Of a stretch of 64,000 nucleotides of DNA, positions 26,248 through 35,371 are shown one piece after another. The translations under genes and the position numbers were made by a program. The notes under the pieces were generated by a model, which was given only the letters and a program-made list of their open reading frames with translations, ran no database searches and was not told where the DNA came from. Position 1 is the first letter of the stretch. Each line of letters begins with the position of its first letter. The stretch comes from Stenotrophomonas maltophilia R551-3 (GTDB lineage Bacteria; Pseudomonadota; Gammaproteobacteria; Xanthomonadales; Xanthomonadaceae). Where the stretch lies: the NCBI RefSeq assembly GCF_000020665.1, contig NC_011071.1, forward strand, positions 1,912,501-1,976,500. The letters run 5' to 3'.

Positions 26248-26319
26248 CGGGGTCCTCCTTGGCAGTGTGCACATGATAGTGCCTCTGCCCTGGCAATCCC
26301 ATGCCCGGAGGATACGATG

Positions 26320-26372
26320 GTAGGCCTCGACCTTGGTCGACGAAAGGCATGCCAACCAAGGTTGGCAGCTAC
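26320..26372. repeat. REP-like inverted pair
   Basis: GTAGGCCTCGACCTTGGTCGA and the reverse-complement form ending GTTGGCAGCTAC face each other across a short spacer. They are the same GTAG-headed REP type found elsewhere in the window, here upstream of the DUF4190 gene and after the SDR gene stop. Confidence 0.7.
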
Positions 26373-26385
26373 CGGGATGCCGGTG

Positions 26386-27225
26386 TCAGCCCATCAACAC
26401 CTGGCCGCCATCCACGTTGAGCACGCTGCCGGTGACCCAGCGCGCCAGCGGCGAGCACAGGAACAGGGCGGCATCGGCGATCTCGCGCGGGTGGCCGAAG
26501 CGGCCGAACGGAATCTTCGCCAGCGTACCGTGGTACAGGGCGGGATCTTCGGTGCGGCGGCGGTCCCAGAGGCCGTCATCGAACTCGATCGAACCCGGTG
26601 CGATGGCATTGACCCGGATCCGATCCTTGGCCAGCGCCAGTGCCTGCGAGGTGGTGTAGTGCGACAGCGCGGCCTTGGCGGCGGCGTAGGGTGCGCCACC
26701 GGGGCGCGGCTGCTGCGCGGCAATCGACGACAGGTTGAGAATGCAGGCATCGCTGGATGCGCGCAGCCAGGGCAGGGCCAGGCGCGAGGCCCTAACGGCG
26801 GCCATCAGATCGATCTGCAGGCTGGCCGCCCAGCCATCCTCGTCGTCGGCCATGCCATAGCCGGTGGCGTTGTTGACCAGCACGTCGATGCCGCCGAGTG
26901 TGTCGGCGGCTGTTTGCAGCCAAGCCTGGATCTGGCCAGCGTCGGCCAGATCGGCGGAGAACGTATGCAGTTCGAAGTTCTGCGCCCGCGCATCGGCGCG
27001 CAGTGCATCCAGACCGACCTGGCCTCGGGCGCAGACCGAAACCTGCGCACCGGCGCCGGCAAACGCCAGCGCCATTTCACGACCGATGCCCTTGCTGCCG
27101 CCGGCGATCAACACGCGGCGGCCGGTGAAATCGAGGATCGGAGCCCCTGCGGGGATCCGACCCTTCTCTTGGGTCAGATCCCCGGAGGGGCTCTGACCCA
27201 CGGACGTGGCCGGATCCGTTGCCAT
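26386..27225 (-). CDS. SDR family oxidoreductase, coupled to the ALDH gene
   Basis: 279 aa from [10 protein letters not shown]. The N-terminal 30 or so residues are unlike SDRs and come from a hairpin-forming DNA insert (see 27140-27194). The core begins DFTGRRVLIAGGSKGIGREMALAFAGAGAQV with the Rossmann motif. It has NNATGYG, LSSIAAQQP (active-site Ser), YAAAKAALSHY (YxxxK), and a C-terminal WVTGSVLNVDGGQVLMG. Its ATG overlaps the stop of the aldehyde dehydrogenase gene. The function is not certain from the sequence. Confidence 0.83.
   Translation of the reverse strand: MATDPATSVGQSPSGDLTQEKGRIPAGAPILDFTGRRVLIAGGSKGIGREMALAFAGAGAQVSVCARGQVGLDALRADARAQNFELHTFSADLADAGQIQAWLQTAADTLGGIDVLVNNATGYGMADDEDGWAASLQIDLMAAVRASRLALPWLRASSDACILNLSSIAAQQPRPGGAPYAAAKAALSHYTTSQALALAKDRIRVNAIAPGSIEFDDGLWDRRRTEDPALYHGTLAKIPFGRFGHPREIADAALFLCSPLARWVTGSVLNVDGGQVLMG
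27140..27194. repeat. REP-like hairpin inside the SDR reading frame
   Basis: Two near-complementary 24-base arms (27140-27163 and 27171-27194) flank a 7-base loop. The sense arm begins GGGTCAGATCCCCGGAGGGG and the opposite arm is its inverse with about three mismatches. It encodes the N-terminal extension of the SDR from about residue 11 to 28. Similar GGATC/GGGTC hairpins are common in xanthomonads, so this is a repeat element embedded in frame. Confidence 0.75.
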
Positions 27226-28757
27226 CACAGATCGAACTTGATGCCCTGGGCCAGCGGCAGCGAATCGGAGTAGTTGATGGTGTTGGTCTGGCGGCGCATG
27301 TAGACCTTCCATGCATCCGAGCCGGACTCGCGGCCACCGCCGGTGTCCTTCTCGCCACCGAACGCGCCGCCGATTTCCGCACCGGACGTGCCGATGTTGA
27401 TGTTGGCGATGCCGCAGTCGCTGCCGGCCGCCGACAGGAACTTCTCGGCGGTCTTCAGGTTGGCGGTGAAGATGGAGGACGACAAGCCCTGCGGCACGCC
27501 GTTCTGCATGTCGATGGCTTCGTCGATGGTGTCGTACGGCATCACGTACAGGATCGGCGCGAAGGTCTCATGCTGGACCACGGCGTCGCTGTTCTTCAGG
27601 CCGGAGACAATCGCCGGCAGCACGAAGTTGCCAGCGCGATCGATGCGGGTGCCACCAGTTTCGATGGTGCCGCCGGCGGCCTTGGCCTGGGCGATGGCAT
27701 CGAGGAACTGCTGCACGGCGCCATCGCTGTTCAGCGGGCCCATCAGGTTGGCGGCGTCGGTCGGGTCGCCGATCTTGCCTTCCACCTGCTTGTAGGCCTT
27801 GACCAGGGTGGCCAGCACGTCGGCGTAGATCGAGCGGTGCACGATCAGGCGGCGGGTGGTGGTGCAGCGCTGGCCGGCGGTACCGACCGCGCCGAACACG
27901 ATGCCCGGCACGGCCAGCTTCAGGTCGGCGGTTTCGTCCAGGATGATGGCGTTGTTGCCACCCAGCTCCAGCAGGCAGCGGCCGAGGCGACGCGCGACCT
28001 TCTCGTTGACGGTGCGGCCAACCTGGGTCGAGCCGGTGAAGCTGATCAGCGGCACGCGACGGTCATCGACCATCTTTTCCGACAGCGCGGTACCGGCATC
28101 GTTGATCAGGAAGAAGATGTCCGGGAAACCGGCTTCGCGAAGAGCGTCGTTGCAGATCTTCATCGAAGCGATGGCGGTCAGCGGCGTCTTGTTGGACGGC
28201 TTCCAGATGCACACGTCGCCACAGATGGCGGCCAGGAATGCATTCCAGCTCCACACCGCGACCGGGAAGTTGAAGGCCGAGATGATGCCGACCAGGCCCA
28301 GCGGGTGGTACTGCTCGTACATGCGGTGGCCGGGGCGCTCGGAATGCATGGTGTAGCCGTACAGCATGCGGCTCTGGCCCACGGCGAAATCGGCGATGTC
28401 GATCATCTCCTGCACCTCGCCATCGCCTTCCGGCTTGCTCTTGCCCATTTCCAGGGCGACCAGCGAACCCAGCGCGTCCTTGTGTTTGCGCAGTGCTTCA
28501 CCGCACAGGCGCACGGCTTCACCGCGGCGCGGCGCCGGCGTGGTACGCCAGACCTTGAAGGCTTCCTGGGCGCGGGCGACGACGGTGTCGTACTCGGCCT
28601 CGGTGGTCGCGCGGACCTGCGCGATCGGCTCGCCGGTGGTCGGGTTGACCGGGGTGATCAGCTCACCGCTGGTCGCGCTCGACCACTCCCCGTTGCCCAG
28701 GTACGTGCCAGCGTTGATCGCGTCCAGGCCAAGGGACTTGAGCAGCTCGGAAGACAT
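27225..28757 (-). CDS. amaB: Aldehyde dehydrogenase, antiquitin (ALDH7) family; piperidine-6-carboxylate dehydrogenase
   Basis: 510 aa. It oxidises alpha-aminoadipate semialdehyde (piperideine-6-carboxylate) to aminoadipate with NAD in L-lysine/pipecolate breakdown. NAD site [25 protein letters not shown], the ELGGNNAII Glu, and the catalytic Cys in [12 protein letters not shown] are visible. The C-terminal [37 protein letters not shown] is the ALDH7-specific end. AGGAG precedes the ATG. The role is inferred from family features. Confidence 0.88.
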   Translation of the reverse strand: MSSELLKSLGLDAINAGTYLGNGEWSSATSGELITPVNPTTGEPIAQVRATTEAEYDTVVARAQEAFKVWRTTPAPRRGEAVRLCGEALRKHKDALGSLVALEMGKSKPEGDGEVQEMIDIADFAVGQSRMLYGYTMHSERPGHRMYEQYHPLGLVGIISAFNFPVAVWSWNAFLAAICGDVCIWKPSNKTPLTAIASMKICNDALREAGFPDIFFLINDAGTALSEKMVDDRRVPLISFTGSTQVGRTVNEKVARRLGRCLLELGGNNAIILDETADLKLAVPGIVFGAVGTAGQRCTTTRRLIVHRSIYADVLATLVKAYKQVEGKIGDPTDAANLMGPLNSDGAVQQFLDAIAQAKAAGGTIETGGTRIDRAGNFVLPAIVSGLKNSDAVVQHETFAPILYVMPYDTIDEAIDMQNGVPQGLSSSIFTANLKTAEKFLSAAGSDCGIANINIGTSGAEIGGAFGGEKDTGGGRESGSDAWKVYMRRQTNTINYSDSLPLAQGIKFDL

Positions 28758-28898
28758 GCAGACTCCTGTGTTTCGTTACGTTGTTTGGTGCCATCGCGGG
28801 CAGGTGGGGGACGCGATGAACTGAGCCGCCGATGGTAGCAGAGCAACCCGCACAGCCATGGTGCAACGCGCCAGTAAAATGCGATGGAACATGAACGC

Positions 28899-28928
28899 TT
28901 GGAGGGCAGGGGCGCTTACCTGTAAACT
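28899..28928 (+). promoter_or_regulatory. Promoter of tRNA-Arg
   Basis: TTGGAG (28899-28904), 18 bp, TAAACT (28923-28928), ending 12 bp before the mature tRNA 5' end. Plausible sigma-70 elements, matched by eye. Confidence 0.45.
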
Positions 28929-28940
28929 TCCCGGCTGCAT

Positions 28941-29017
28941 GGCCCCGTAGCTCAGCTGGATAGAGCGTCCCCCTCCTAAGGGGAAGGTCGCCCGTTCGAA
29001 TCGGGCCGGGGTCACCA
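28941..29017 (+). tRNA. tRNA-Arg (anticodon CCT)
   Basis: 77 nt with an encoded CCA end. The acceptor stem GGCCCCG pairs with CGGGGTC (one G-U pair). The D-arm reads GCTC-AGCTGGATA-GAGC. The anticodon stem TCCCC/GGGGA encloses loop CTCCTAA, giving anticodon CCT. The T-arm carries GTTCGAATC. It decodes AGG. No integrated element is seen beside it. Confidence 0.96.
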
Positions 29018-29053
29018 TCCGCTGCAGCCTCCTGACAGGTGCTCGCCGGGGTT

Positions 29054-29944
29054 TCACCGTAACCCGAGCCCGCCCAGCACCGTCGCGACCTCTTCCCGCT
29101 CGCCATCACGCAGCCCCTGCAACGGCAGTGGCAGGCAGTCCTCGCCGCACAGCCCCAGCAGCGCCGCCGAGCAGGCCATGACGCGAATCCCGCCGAACCG
29201 GTCGTACAGTGACCAAAGCGGTGCCAGCCGCGCAGACAGGGCAATAGCGCCCTCCGCATCGCCGCTACCCACGGCTCGCGTGATCTGCAGCGCAACCTCG
29301 GGGAACAGCCCGGCGGTCACCGAATACCAGCCATCGCACCCCGCCAGTAGTCCACGCACCGCAGATGCGTCACCACTGACGCCCAACGTCACATGTGCGG
29401 GAACGCACGCACGGAGTGCCGCAACACGCGCGGCCGCATCGGCCGGATCATCAGCAAGGCGCGGAATCTTGATCGAAGCGATGTTGGGCAGCGCGGCAAT
29501 CCGGCCATGCAGTGCATCGGTGAAGCGGAAGTGCGTGGTGCCTGGGTTGTCATAGACGCAGATCGGCGTGCGCACCGCCGCACAGATGGTTTCAAACAGC
29601 GCTTGCACCTCATGATCCTTCAGGGGCTGGTAGGACACGGGCGCGAGCAGCAGGCCTGCGGCACCCGCATCTTCGGCATCCAGGGCCAGCTCCAGCACAT
29701 CCCGGGTGCGTAGTGCGCCGATGCCAGCGATGACCGGTACGCCTCCTGCGTGGGCCAGGGCCTCGCGCAGCACGCGCTTGCGTTCACGCTTCTCCAGATA
29801 GGCATAGCTGCCGGTGGAGCCAAGCACGCCCATCGAGTCAACTCCGGAATCGGCCAGGCGCTCGACCAATCCCGCAAATGCCCGAAAGTCGATGTTGGAT
29901 TCAGAGAGGGGCGTAAGTGGAAACGCGCTGAGGCCTTTGAACAT
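29054..29944 (-). CDS. Dihydrodipicolinate synthase family protein (DapA-like aldolase)
   Basis: 296 aa from MFKGLSAF. It has the class I aldolase barrel of the DapA/NanA family: GSTGSYAYLEKRER (GxxGE-like entry), CVYDNPGTTHFRF with the conserved Tyr, and the Schiff-base Lys in IASIKIPR. The first motif is degenerate compared with true DapA (Tyr in place of Glu in GSTGSYA), and no lysine genes lie nearby, so it is probably a paralogue acting on another keto acid. Confidence 0.85.
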   Translation of the reverse strand: MFKGLSAFPLTPLSESNIDFRAFAGLVERLADSGVDSMGVLGSTGSYAYLEKRERKRVLREALAHAGGVPVIAGIGALRTRDVLELALDAEDAGAAGLLLAPVSYQPLKDHEVQALFETICAAVRTPICVYDNPGTTHFRFTDALHGRIAALPNIASIKIPRLADDPADAAARVAALRACVPAHVTLGVSGDASAVRGLLAGCDGWYSVTAGLFPEVALQITRAVGSGDAEGAIALSARLAPLWSLYDRFGGIRVMACSAALLGLCGEDCLPLPLQGLRDGEREEVATVLGGLGLR

Positions 29945-30082
29945 GGGATCTCCCGAATCTGGGGTGGGCTGGGTGCTACCGCGCTTGGGGCGTGGCGGCT
30001 GGACGCCTGGAATTGTTTGTTGTCCTATGACAAAACTCAAGCGCCACCGTGCAGCGTGTCTGCTCGGTGCAGATGGCGCACC

Positions 30083-30556
30083 ATGAGCGTCATGAAGCCG
30101 AGCCTTTGCCCTGTCCAGCCTCCGCACTACGCCACCATCGCCGATTGGCTTGATTCCGCCGAGGCCACCCAGCGCTGGGCAGGCCCCGGTGTGCCGTTTC
30201 CCTTACCGTCGGAACGGTTCGCGCAGGTGCTCGAACTCGGGTTGCGGCCGGGCTGGGCGCTGCTGGACGAGCAGGGCCAGTGCCTTGGCTTTGGCCAGTA
30301 CTGGATGACCGACGCCTGCACCGCACACCTGGGCCGCATCATTGTTTCGCCATTGGCGCGCGGGCGCGGCCTTGGCCGGCTGCTCATGCAGTCCCTGGGG
30401 GAACAGGCGCTGCGCGAAGACGGTATGCAACGCCTCACCCTGCGCGTCTATCGTGACAACGCAGCCGCCGTTGCCCTGTATCGCGACCTCGGTTTCCAGC
30501 AGGTCGGCGCGTCCTCGACGCCAGAACTTCTATTCATGCAGCACATGGCGGGCTGA
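30083..30556 (+). CDS. GNAT family N-acetyltransferase
   Basis: 157 aa from MSVMKPSL; MKPSL at 30092 is an alternative start. The acetyl-CoA loop is RGRGLGRLLMQSLGEQAL, followed by LRVYRDNAAAVALYRDLGFQQVG, the typical GNAT C-terminus. The substrate is unknown. It is convergent with the next GNAT gene and 6 bp from its stop. Confidence 0.85.
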   Translation: MSVMKPSLCPVQPPHYATIADWLDSAEATQRWAGPGVPFPLPSERFAQVLELGLRPGWALLDEQGQCLGFGQYWMTDACTAHLGRIIVSPLARGRGLGRLLMQSLGEQALREDGMQRLTLRVYRDNAAAVALYRDLGFQQVGASSTPELLFMQHMAG

Positions 30557-30562
30557 GACCGC

Positions 30563-31120
30563 TCAGGCCGGTGTGGCGGCCTGCAGGGCAAACCACTGCT
30601 CGCGGGTGATGCGGCTGATGTGCTCGGTGCGGTAGTCGCCGAGAAAGCTGTTGAACTTGTCCACTTCGGTATGGTGATGCTGAAAACCGCATTTGCTCTG
30701 TGCGCTGAGCGATTGCAGGTTGTCAGCGAAGTAGCCGCACCACAGTGCGTCCAGTTCCAGCTGCATGAAGGCGTGTCGCATCACTTCGCGCACCGCTTCG
30801 GGGACCAGCCCGCGGCCCCAGTACGGGACGCCGATCCAGTAGGCGATCTCACCCTCTCGATTGCTGATCTCGAAATTGCTGTCAGCGCCGATCAGGATGC
30901 CGACGCAGCCGATGGCGCGGCCATCCTCGCGGTTCTGCAGTGCGTAGACCTCCGGCTGATTGAAGACGGTGCGGATGATTTCGGTACTTTCCTCGACGCT
31001 GGTGTGTACCGGCCAGCCGGCGATGGGGCCCACGCGCGGGTCGCGGGCGTACTCGTACAGATCGGCGGCGTCGGTGTCGCGCCAGGGGCGCAGGATCAGG
31101 CGTTCAGTGTGCAGCTGCAT
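30563..31120 (-). CDS. GNAT family N-acetyltransferase, RimJ/RimL type
   Basis: 185 aa from MQLHTERLILRPWRDTDAADLYEY, the hallmark N-terminus of the RimJ/RimL subgroup. It continues with AYWIGVPYWGRGLVPEAVREVMRHAF (acetyl-CoA loop) and NLQSLSAQSKCGFQ. Such enzymes acetylate protein N-termini or small molecules. The specific substrate is unknown. Confidence 0.87.
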   Translation of the reverse strand: MQLHTERLILRPWRDTDAADLYEYARDPRVGPIAGWPVHTSVEESTEIIRTVFNQPEVYALQNREDGRAIGCVGILIGADSNFEISNREGEIAYWIGVPYWGRGLVPEAVREVMRHAFMQLELDALWCGYFADNLQSLSAQSKCGFQHHHTEVDKFNSFLGDYRTEHISRITREQWFALQAATPA

Positions 31121-31266
31121 GGCAGTTCCAGGTACAGAAAGAGAGTGCACAGGCTAGGTTCCGGCGCATCGCGGGCACAGGGCGGGACCTTGATGATTCC
31201 GGTACTTTTGACAACTCAATGCCGAGGGCCGCTATGCTGTGCCCCGGAATCCAGCCGGAAGGGCCC

Positions 31267-32160
31267 ATGGACCGCATACCCCAGCTTCTGGATCAGGACG
31301 AATCCATGCGCCTGGAGGTCAGCACGCTGGCCGAGGGGCAGGGCGTCCCGTTGTCGTTCGGCCACGCCTATCTGGCGGTACTGGTATGCGTATCGGGGCG
31401 CGCACGCTTTGCACTGAACTTCCGCGAGGTGGCGATGCAACGGCACGATGTGCTGGTGCTGGCCGAGGACACGCTGGCGCTGCTGCGGCAGCGCTCACGC
31501 GGCTTTCTGGCCGTGGTCTGCCTGATGCCCAAGGCGCTGGCGTCGGAGGTGGCTTATGTACTGCCCAATGCGCTGTTCCAGTTCCTGCACGAACAGCCGC
31601 ACTGTCGGCCGTCAGCGCTGGATCTGCCGCTGCTGCAGGGCTGGCTGCAGCTGATGATGGACGCGCAGCACAACGGCGGACGGCACCGCCATGTGATGCT
31701 GCGCAATCTGCTGCAGAGCTTCTTCCTGAAGATGGCCACGCTGCTGCCGAAGCAGAAGCGGGTGCCGGCACAGGTCAGCCGGCGCGAGCGCCTGGCCTGG
31801 AACTTCTGGGAGCTGGTGGGCCAGCGCAGCACGCGCCAGCGTGACGTGCAGTCCTATGCGGAGGCGCTGTGCATCACCCCGTTCTATCTCTCGCAGCTCA
31901 CCCGCGAATGTTTCGATGAAACGCCGAAGGCGTTGATCGACCGCCAGGTGGTGCTGGAGATCAAGGCGCTGCTTACGTACAGCGAATTGCCGATCGGACG
32001 CATTGCCGATCGCCTGCAGTTCGAGGATGCGTCGTACCTGTGCCGGTATTTCCGGCGGCATACCGGTCAATCGCTGACCGGCTACCGCCGAGCGGGGCAG
32101 GGCGGGACTAGTGCGATACGAACAGCGGCGCCGGCACTTCGGCCAGCAGATCCTCGGTGA
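31267..32160 (+). CDS. AraC family transcriptional regulator
   Basis: 297 aa from MDRIPQLL, with GGAAGG before the ATG. An N-terminal cupin-like sensing domain (residues about 20-110) is followed by the double helix-turn-helix: YAEALCITPFYLSQLTRECFDETPKALIDRQVVLEIKALLTYSELPIGRIADRLQFEDASYLCRYFRRHTGQSLTGYRR, which is diagnostic. The effector is unknown. Its last 53 bp overlap the end of the convergent universal stress gene. Confidence 0.88.
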   Translation: MDRIPQLLDQDESMRLEVSTLAEGQGVPLSFGHAYLAVLVCVSGRARFALNFREVAMQRHDVLVLAEDTLALLRQRSRGFLAVVCLMPKALASEVAYVLPNALFQFLHEQPHCRPSALDLPLLQGWLQLMMDAQHNGGRHRHVMLRNLLQSFFLKMATLLPKQKRVPAQVSRRERLAWNFWELVGQRSTRQRDVQSYAEALCITPFYLSQLTRECFDETPKALIDRQVVLEIKALLTYSELPIGRIADRLQFEDASYLCRYFRRHTGQSLTGYRRAGQGGTSAIRTAAPALRPADPR

Positions 32161-32938
32161 CCCCGCCAAGCACGCGCTCCACCACCCGGCTGCGGCTGTA
32201 GGGGCCCAGAACCAGCAGATCGGCTTCGGCGTCCAGCACGTGCTGGCGGATGGTTGCGGCGATGCCGCCCTGGCTCGAGTTGATCGCCTGTACTTCCACT
32301 TCAACGCCGTGCCGCGCCAGATGCTGGGCCATCTCGGTACCGGGTGCGCCTTCGGTCTTGGGCGTGTCGACCATCAGCAGGTGCACGGCCTGTGCACGGG
32401 CGAGCAGCGGCAGCGCATCGGCCACCGCGCGACGCGCCTGTTTGCTGGCATTCCAGGCCACCACGATGCGACGACCGACCTGTTCACCGCGCCAGTGTGG
32501 AGGCACCAGCAGCATTGGCACGCCGGTCTGGCGCAGCGTGCCCAGGGGCCGCCAGCCGCTGGGGGCGCCGGGTGTGTGCGGATAGCCGGCGATGATCAGG
32601 TCGCAGTACAGCGATTGCAGGGCCAGGTCGGCACCGCCCAGATAATCCGAAACGATGCGTAGCTCGGTGCTGATCTGCAGTGGTTCGGACACGGCACGCA
32701 GGTTCTGCATCAACTGCGCGGTACAGGCCGCGTCGGCGCGCGCTTCATGATCGAGCGCTGCGGCAATGCCGGCGCCACGCGCGAACCCGTTGGCGATGTC
32801 GGTGGGATGCTGGGCAGTGGACACTGCGACCAGATGCGCCTGCTGTGCCTGCGCCAAGTGGGAGGCGATGTTCAGTACGCGTTGTCCGGTGTCGCTGGCA
32901 TCGAACAGCACAGCGATATCGCGTAGGGGATGCAGCAT
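32108..32938 (-). CDS. Universal stress protein with two Usp domains
   Basis: 276 aa, made of two tandem Usp domains. The first (about 6-145) begins DIAVLFDASDTGQRVLNIASHLAQ. The second (about 160-276) has RIVVAWNASKQARRAVADALPLL and ends DLLVLGPYSRSRVVERVLGGVTEDLLAEVPAPLFVSH, the usual Usp C-terminal pattern, but the nucleotide glycine loop is changed (GPYSRSR). AAGGAGAAAG precedes the ATG. It probably acts as a cytoplasmic stress protein. Confidence 0.87.
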   Translation of the reverse strand: MLHPLRDIAVLFDASDTGQRVLNIASHLAQAQQAHLVAVSTAQHPTDIANGFARGAGIAAALDHEARADAACTAQLMQNLRAVSEPLQISTELRIVSDYLGGADLALQSLYCDLIIAGYPHTPGAPSGWRPLGTLRQTGVPMLLVPPHWRGEQVGRRIVVAWNASKQARRAVADALPLLARAQAVHLLMVDTPKTEGAPGTEMAQHLARHGVEVEVQAINSSQGGIAATIRQHVLDAEADLLVLGPYSRSRVVERVLGGVTEDLLAEVPAPLFVSH

Positions 32939-33033
32939 GGCCTTTCTCCTTCGATGCCTGTGACGCGTTCCCTGCCATGCACCGACCCGGGTGCACCGGA
33001 CGCAGCTCCCTTGTAGCGCATCTGCGATTCGGA

Positions 33034-33071
33034 TGAATCACTTTTGATTCAGTTTATTAATTGATGATTCA
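33034..33071. promoter_or_regulatory. Repeated TGATTCA operator before the TetR gene
   Basis: TGAATCA (33034-33040) and TGATTCA (33045-33051) are exact inverted half-sites separated by 4 bp. A third TGATTCA lies at 33065-33071, 14 bp after the second. All lie in the AT-rich stretch just upstream of the TetR start at 33109. A symmetric site with an extra half-site suggests cooperative self-repression. Confidence 0.6.
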
Positions 33072-33108
33072 TGCTAGCGTGGCCGTATTCCCGGTTTCCG
33101 ACCCTTTC

Positions 33109-33675
33109 ATGCGACCCGCCACCGCCCGCCCACGCCGCGACCTGCACCACGCCCTGGCGGCCACCCTGGTCAGTCATCCGCGCTGCACGCTCAGCGAGCT
33201 GGCGAGGGGGGCCGGCATCAGTCGCGCCACCCTGTACCGGTTCGCGCCGACCCGCGAGGCGATCGACGAGGCGTTGTTCGCCGCGGGCTTCGAGCGCCTG
33301 GAGGCAGCGGCCAGCTGGTTCGACAAGGGCGCTGATGCGCAGCACGTGCTGGAGCAGGTCACCACCACGCTGCTCGCCGATTGGGAGCTGGTGACCCTGG
33401 TGTTCGCGAGGATGATGGAAGAGCAGCAGCGGCAGGGTGACCTGCATCTGCTGCCAGAGCGCTGGGCACCGATCGGCGATCGCTTCGAGGCGTTTTTCCT
33501 GGATGGCCAGAAGGCCGGTGTGTTCAACGTCGAGTTCAGCGCGGTGTGGCTGGCGGACTTTTACTGGACCTGCTTCTACGGCATCACCTGGTCGCTTGCG
33601 CGCGGTCGCATGGCACCGGCATCTGCAGCGTCCACGCTGCTGGCCTCGTTCCGTCATGGTGCGATGAAAGGGTGA
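33109..33675 (+). CDS. TetR family regulator
   Basis: 188 aa from MRPATARP. The DNA-binding helix pair is LSELARGAGISRATLYRFAPTREAIDEALF. The remaining C-terminal domain has no family signature. An inverted TGAATCA repeat precedes the gene. A universal stress gene lies upstream on the opposite strand (divergent), making it a possible target. Confidence 0.82.
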   Translation: MRPATARPRRDLHHALAATLVSHPRCTLSELARGAGISRATLYRFAPTREAIDEALFAAGFERLEAAASWFDKGADAQHVLEQVTTTLLADWELVTLVFARMMEEQQRQGDLHLLPERWAPIGDRFEAFFLDGQKAGVFNVEFSAVWLADFYWTCFYGITWSLARGRMAPASAASTLLASFRHGAMKG

Positions 33676-33706
33676 CCGTCGTGCTGCCCACGCAGCTGGG
33701 CAGGCC

Positions 33707-34066
33707 TCACGCCTGTTTCAACAGCTCCACCAGCTGGCGCAGGCGATAGGGCTTGGGCAGGAACTCAACCTGCTCGGGTAGCGGCGGCAGCTGCGAGCGG
33801 GCGTAGCCGGATGACAGGATCATCCGCGCCTGCGGTTGATCGCGCGCCACGTGTTCGCTGAGTTCGATGCCGGACATGCCGTTGGGCATGCTGATGTCGC
33901 TGAACACCACGTCGAAGCGTGCTTCACCCTTCAACAGGGCGGCCGCTTCGTGTGCATCGGCGGTCGTGGCCACGTCGATGCCGAAATCGCGCAGGGCCAG
34001 GCCGATCATTTCGCGAAGATCGGTCTGATCCTCCACCATCAATACGCGGATCGGGTCATCGGTCAT
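33707..34066 (-). CDS. Single-domain response regulator
   Basis: 119 aa from MTDDPIRVLMVEDQ. It is a lone receiver with the acidic pair (ED), the phospho-acceptor Asp in DVVFSDISMPNGMSG, the SSG switch and Lys in LPKPY. No output domain is present. It overlaps the end of the PAS histidine kinase gene by 11 bp and should be its partner. Confidence 0.9.
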   Translation of the reverse strand: MTDDPIRVLMVEDQTDLREMIGLALRDFGIDVATTADAHEAAALLKGEARFDVVFSDISMPNGMSGIELSEHVARDQPQARMILSSGYARSQLPPLPEQVEFLPKPYRLRQLVELLKQA

Positions 34067-35225
34067 GGGCAGGTTCCTCCATTGCGGGAAGCAGCAGGCT
34101 GACCGTGGTGCCGACACCGGGCGTGGTGGACACGTCGACGAAGCCGCCGCTCTGGGTAGTGAATCCGAACACCTGGCTCAGGCCCAGGCCGCTGCCTTTG
34201 CCGATGTCCTTGGTGGTGAAGAACGGTTCGGTTGCCCGTTCGGCGATATCAGCGGCCATGCCATGGCCCTCGTCGCAGACGCTGAGGGTGACATAGCCAC
34301 GTTGCAGCGTGGAGTCCGCATCCGGGTCGAGGCGATGCTCCAGTGCAGTGCCGATCAGGATGCGGCCGCCTTCAAGGGTAGCATCTGCGGCATTGGCGAC
34401 CAGATTGGCCAGCGCCGTCTGCAGCTGCAGCGCATCGGTGTTGATCGCAGGCAGGCCGGGCGCAAGCTGCGCATCCAGCACCACCGTGGGCGGGCAGGCG
34501 CGTTGCAGGTCCGGCAGCCACTGCCGTATCAGCGCATTGATATCCAGTGGTTCGCGGATCAGGGTCTGCCCGGTGCTGAAGGCCAACAGCTGGCGGGTCA
34601 GCAGTGCACCGCGATCGGTCGCAGTCTGCGCCGCATCAAGCAGCTCGGCGGCGCGCGCATCGTCACCGTTCACGCGCAGGGACAGCAGGTCCAGTGCGTT
34701 GCCGATGGTGGTCAGCAGATTATTGAACTCGTGCGACAGCCCGCGGCTGAGGCGGCCGACCGTCTCGAACTGTTGGGTATTGCGCAGCGCGCGCTGGGCA
34801 TCACGCAGCAACCGCTGTGCCTGCCACTGCTCGGTGATGTCGCGGGTGATCTTGACGAAGCCGAGTAGCTCGCCCGCTTCGACGACCGGCTCGATGACCA
34901 CGCTGGCACGGAAAGACGAGCCATCGCGGCGCACTCGCCAGCCTTCACTGGCGACGTGGCCCTGCTGCGCTGCGAGGCGGAGCAAGCGCTGCGGTTCCCC
35001 GGCTTCGCGATCGGCAGCCAGATAGAAACGGCCAAAGTGCGTGCCGACCACTTCATCGGCTGAATAGCCCTTGATGCGCTCCGCGCCCGGGTTCCAGCTG
35101 CAGACGATGCCATCAGGATCAAGCAGGTACAGCGCATGGTCGCGCACGCTGTCGATCAGCAGTCGCAGTTGGCGAGAAGGGTCCGTCAGCACGGACGTCG
35201 TAGAGGCATCAGCGTCCACGTACAA
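34056..35225 (-). CDS. PAS-domain histidine kinase
   Basis: 389 aa. The start appears to be TTG; a GTG at 35219 is an alternative. A PAS domain (DHALYLLDPDGIVCSWNPGAERIKGYSADEVVG, ending ITRDITEQ) precedes the HisKA His box GLSHEFNNLLTTIGNALDLL and the ATPase core ANLVANAADAT, DEGHGMAAD, GSGLGLSQVFG. There is no membrane segment, so it is cytoplasmic. The PAS ligand is unknown. The lone receiver gene follows with an 11-bp overlap. Confidence 0.88.
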   Translation of the reverse strand: MYVDADASTTSVLTDPSRQLRLLIDSVRDHALYLLDPDGIVCSWNPGAERIKGYSADEVVGTHFGRFYLAADREAGEPQRLLRLAAQQGHVASEGWRVRRDGSSFRASVVIEPVVEAGELLGFVKITRDITEQWQAQRLLRDAQRALRNTQQFETVGRLSRGLSHEFNNLLTTIGNALDLLSLRVNGDDARAAELLDAAQTATDRGALLTRQLLAFSTGQTLIREPLDINALIRQWLPDLQRACPPTVVLDAQLAPGLPAINTDALQLQTALANLVANAADATLEGGRILIGTALEHRLDPDADSTLQRGYVTLSVCDEGHGMAADIAERATEPFFTTKDIGKGSGLGLSQVFGFTTQSGGFVDVSTTPGVGTTVSLLLPAMEEPAHDR

Positions 35226-35371
35226 ATAAGTGTTACCCCTGTGAGGGACGTGAAGCTAGGCATTCAAGTGTGAAGGCGGTGTGGAGGCGCGGCACGTGCC
35301 AATGGTCCTGTGCGGCTGAATACGACACGGAGTACCATCACCCACCTTTTTGTCTACTGGAGCCGACCTGC

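Noticed and set aside
28776..29057. Open frame antisense across the tRNA-Arg
   Set aside because: It reads PARFERATFPLGGGRSIQLSYGA, the typical false translation opposite a tRNA gene; the tRNA folds perfectly.
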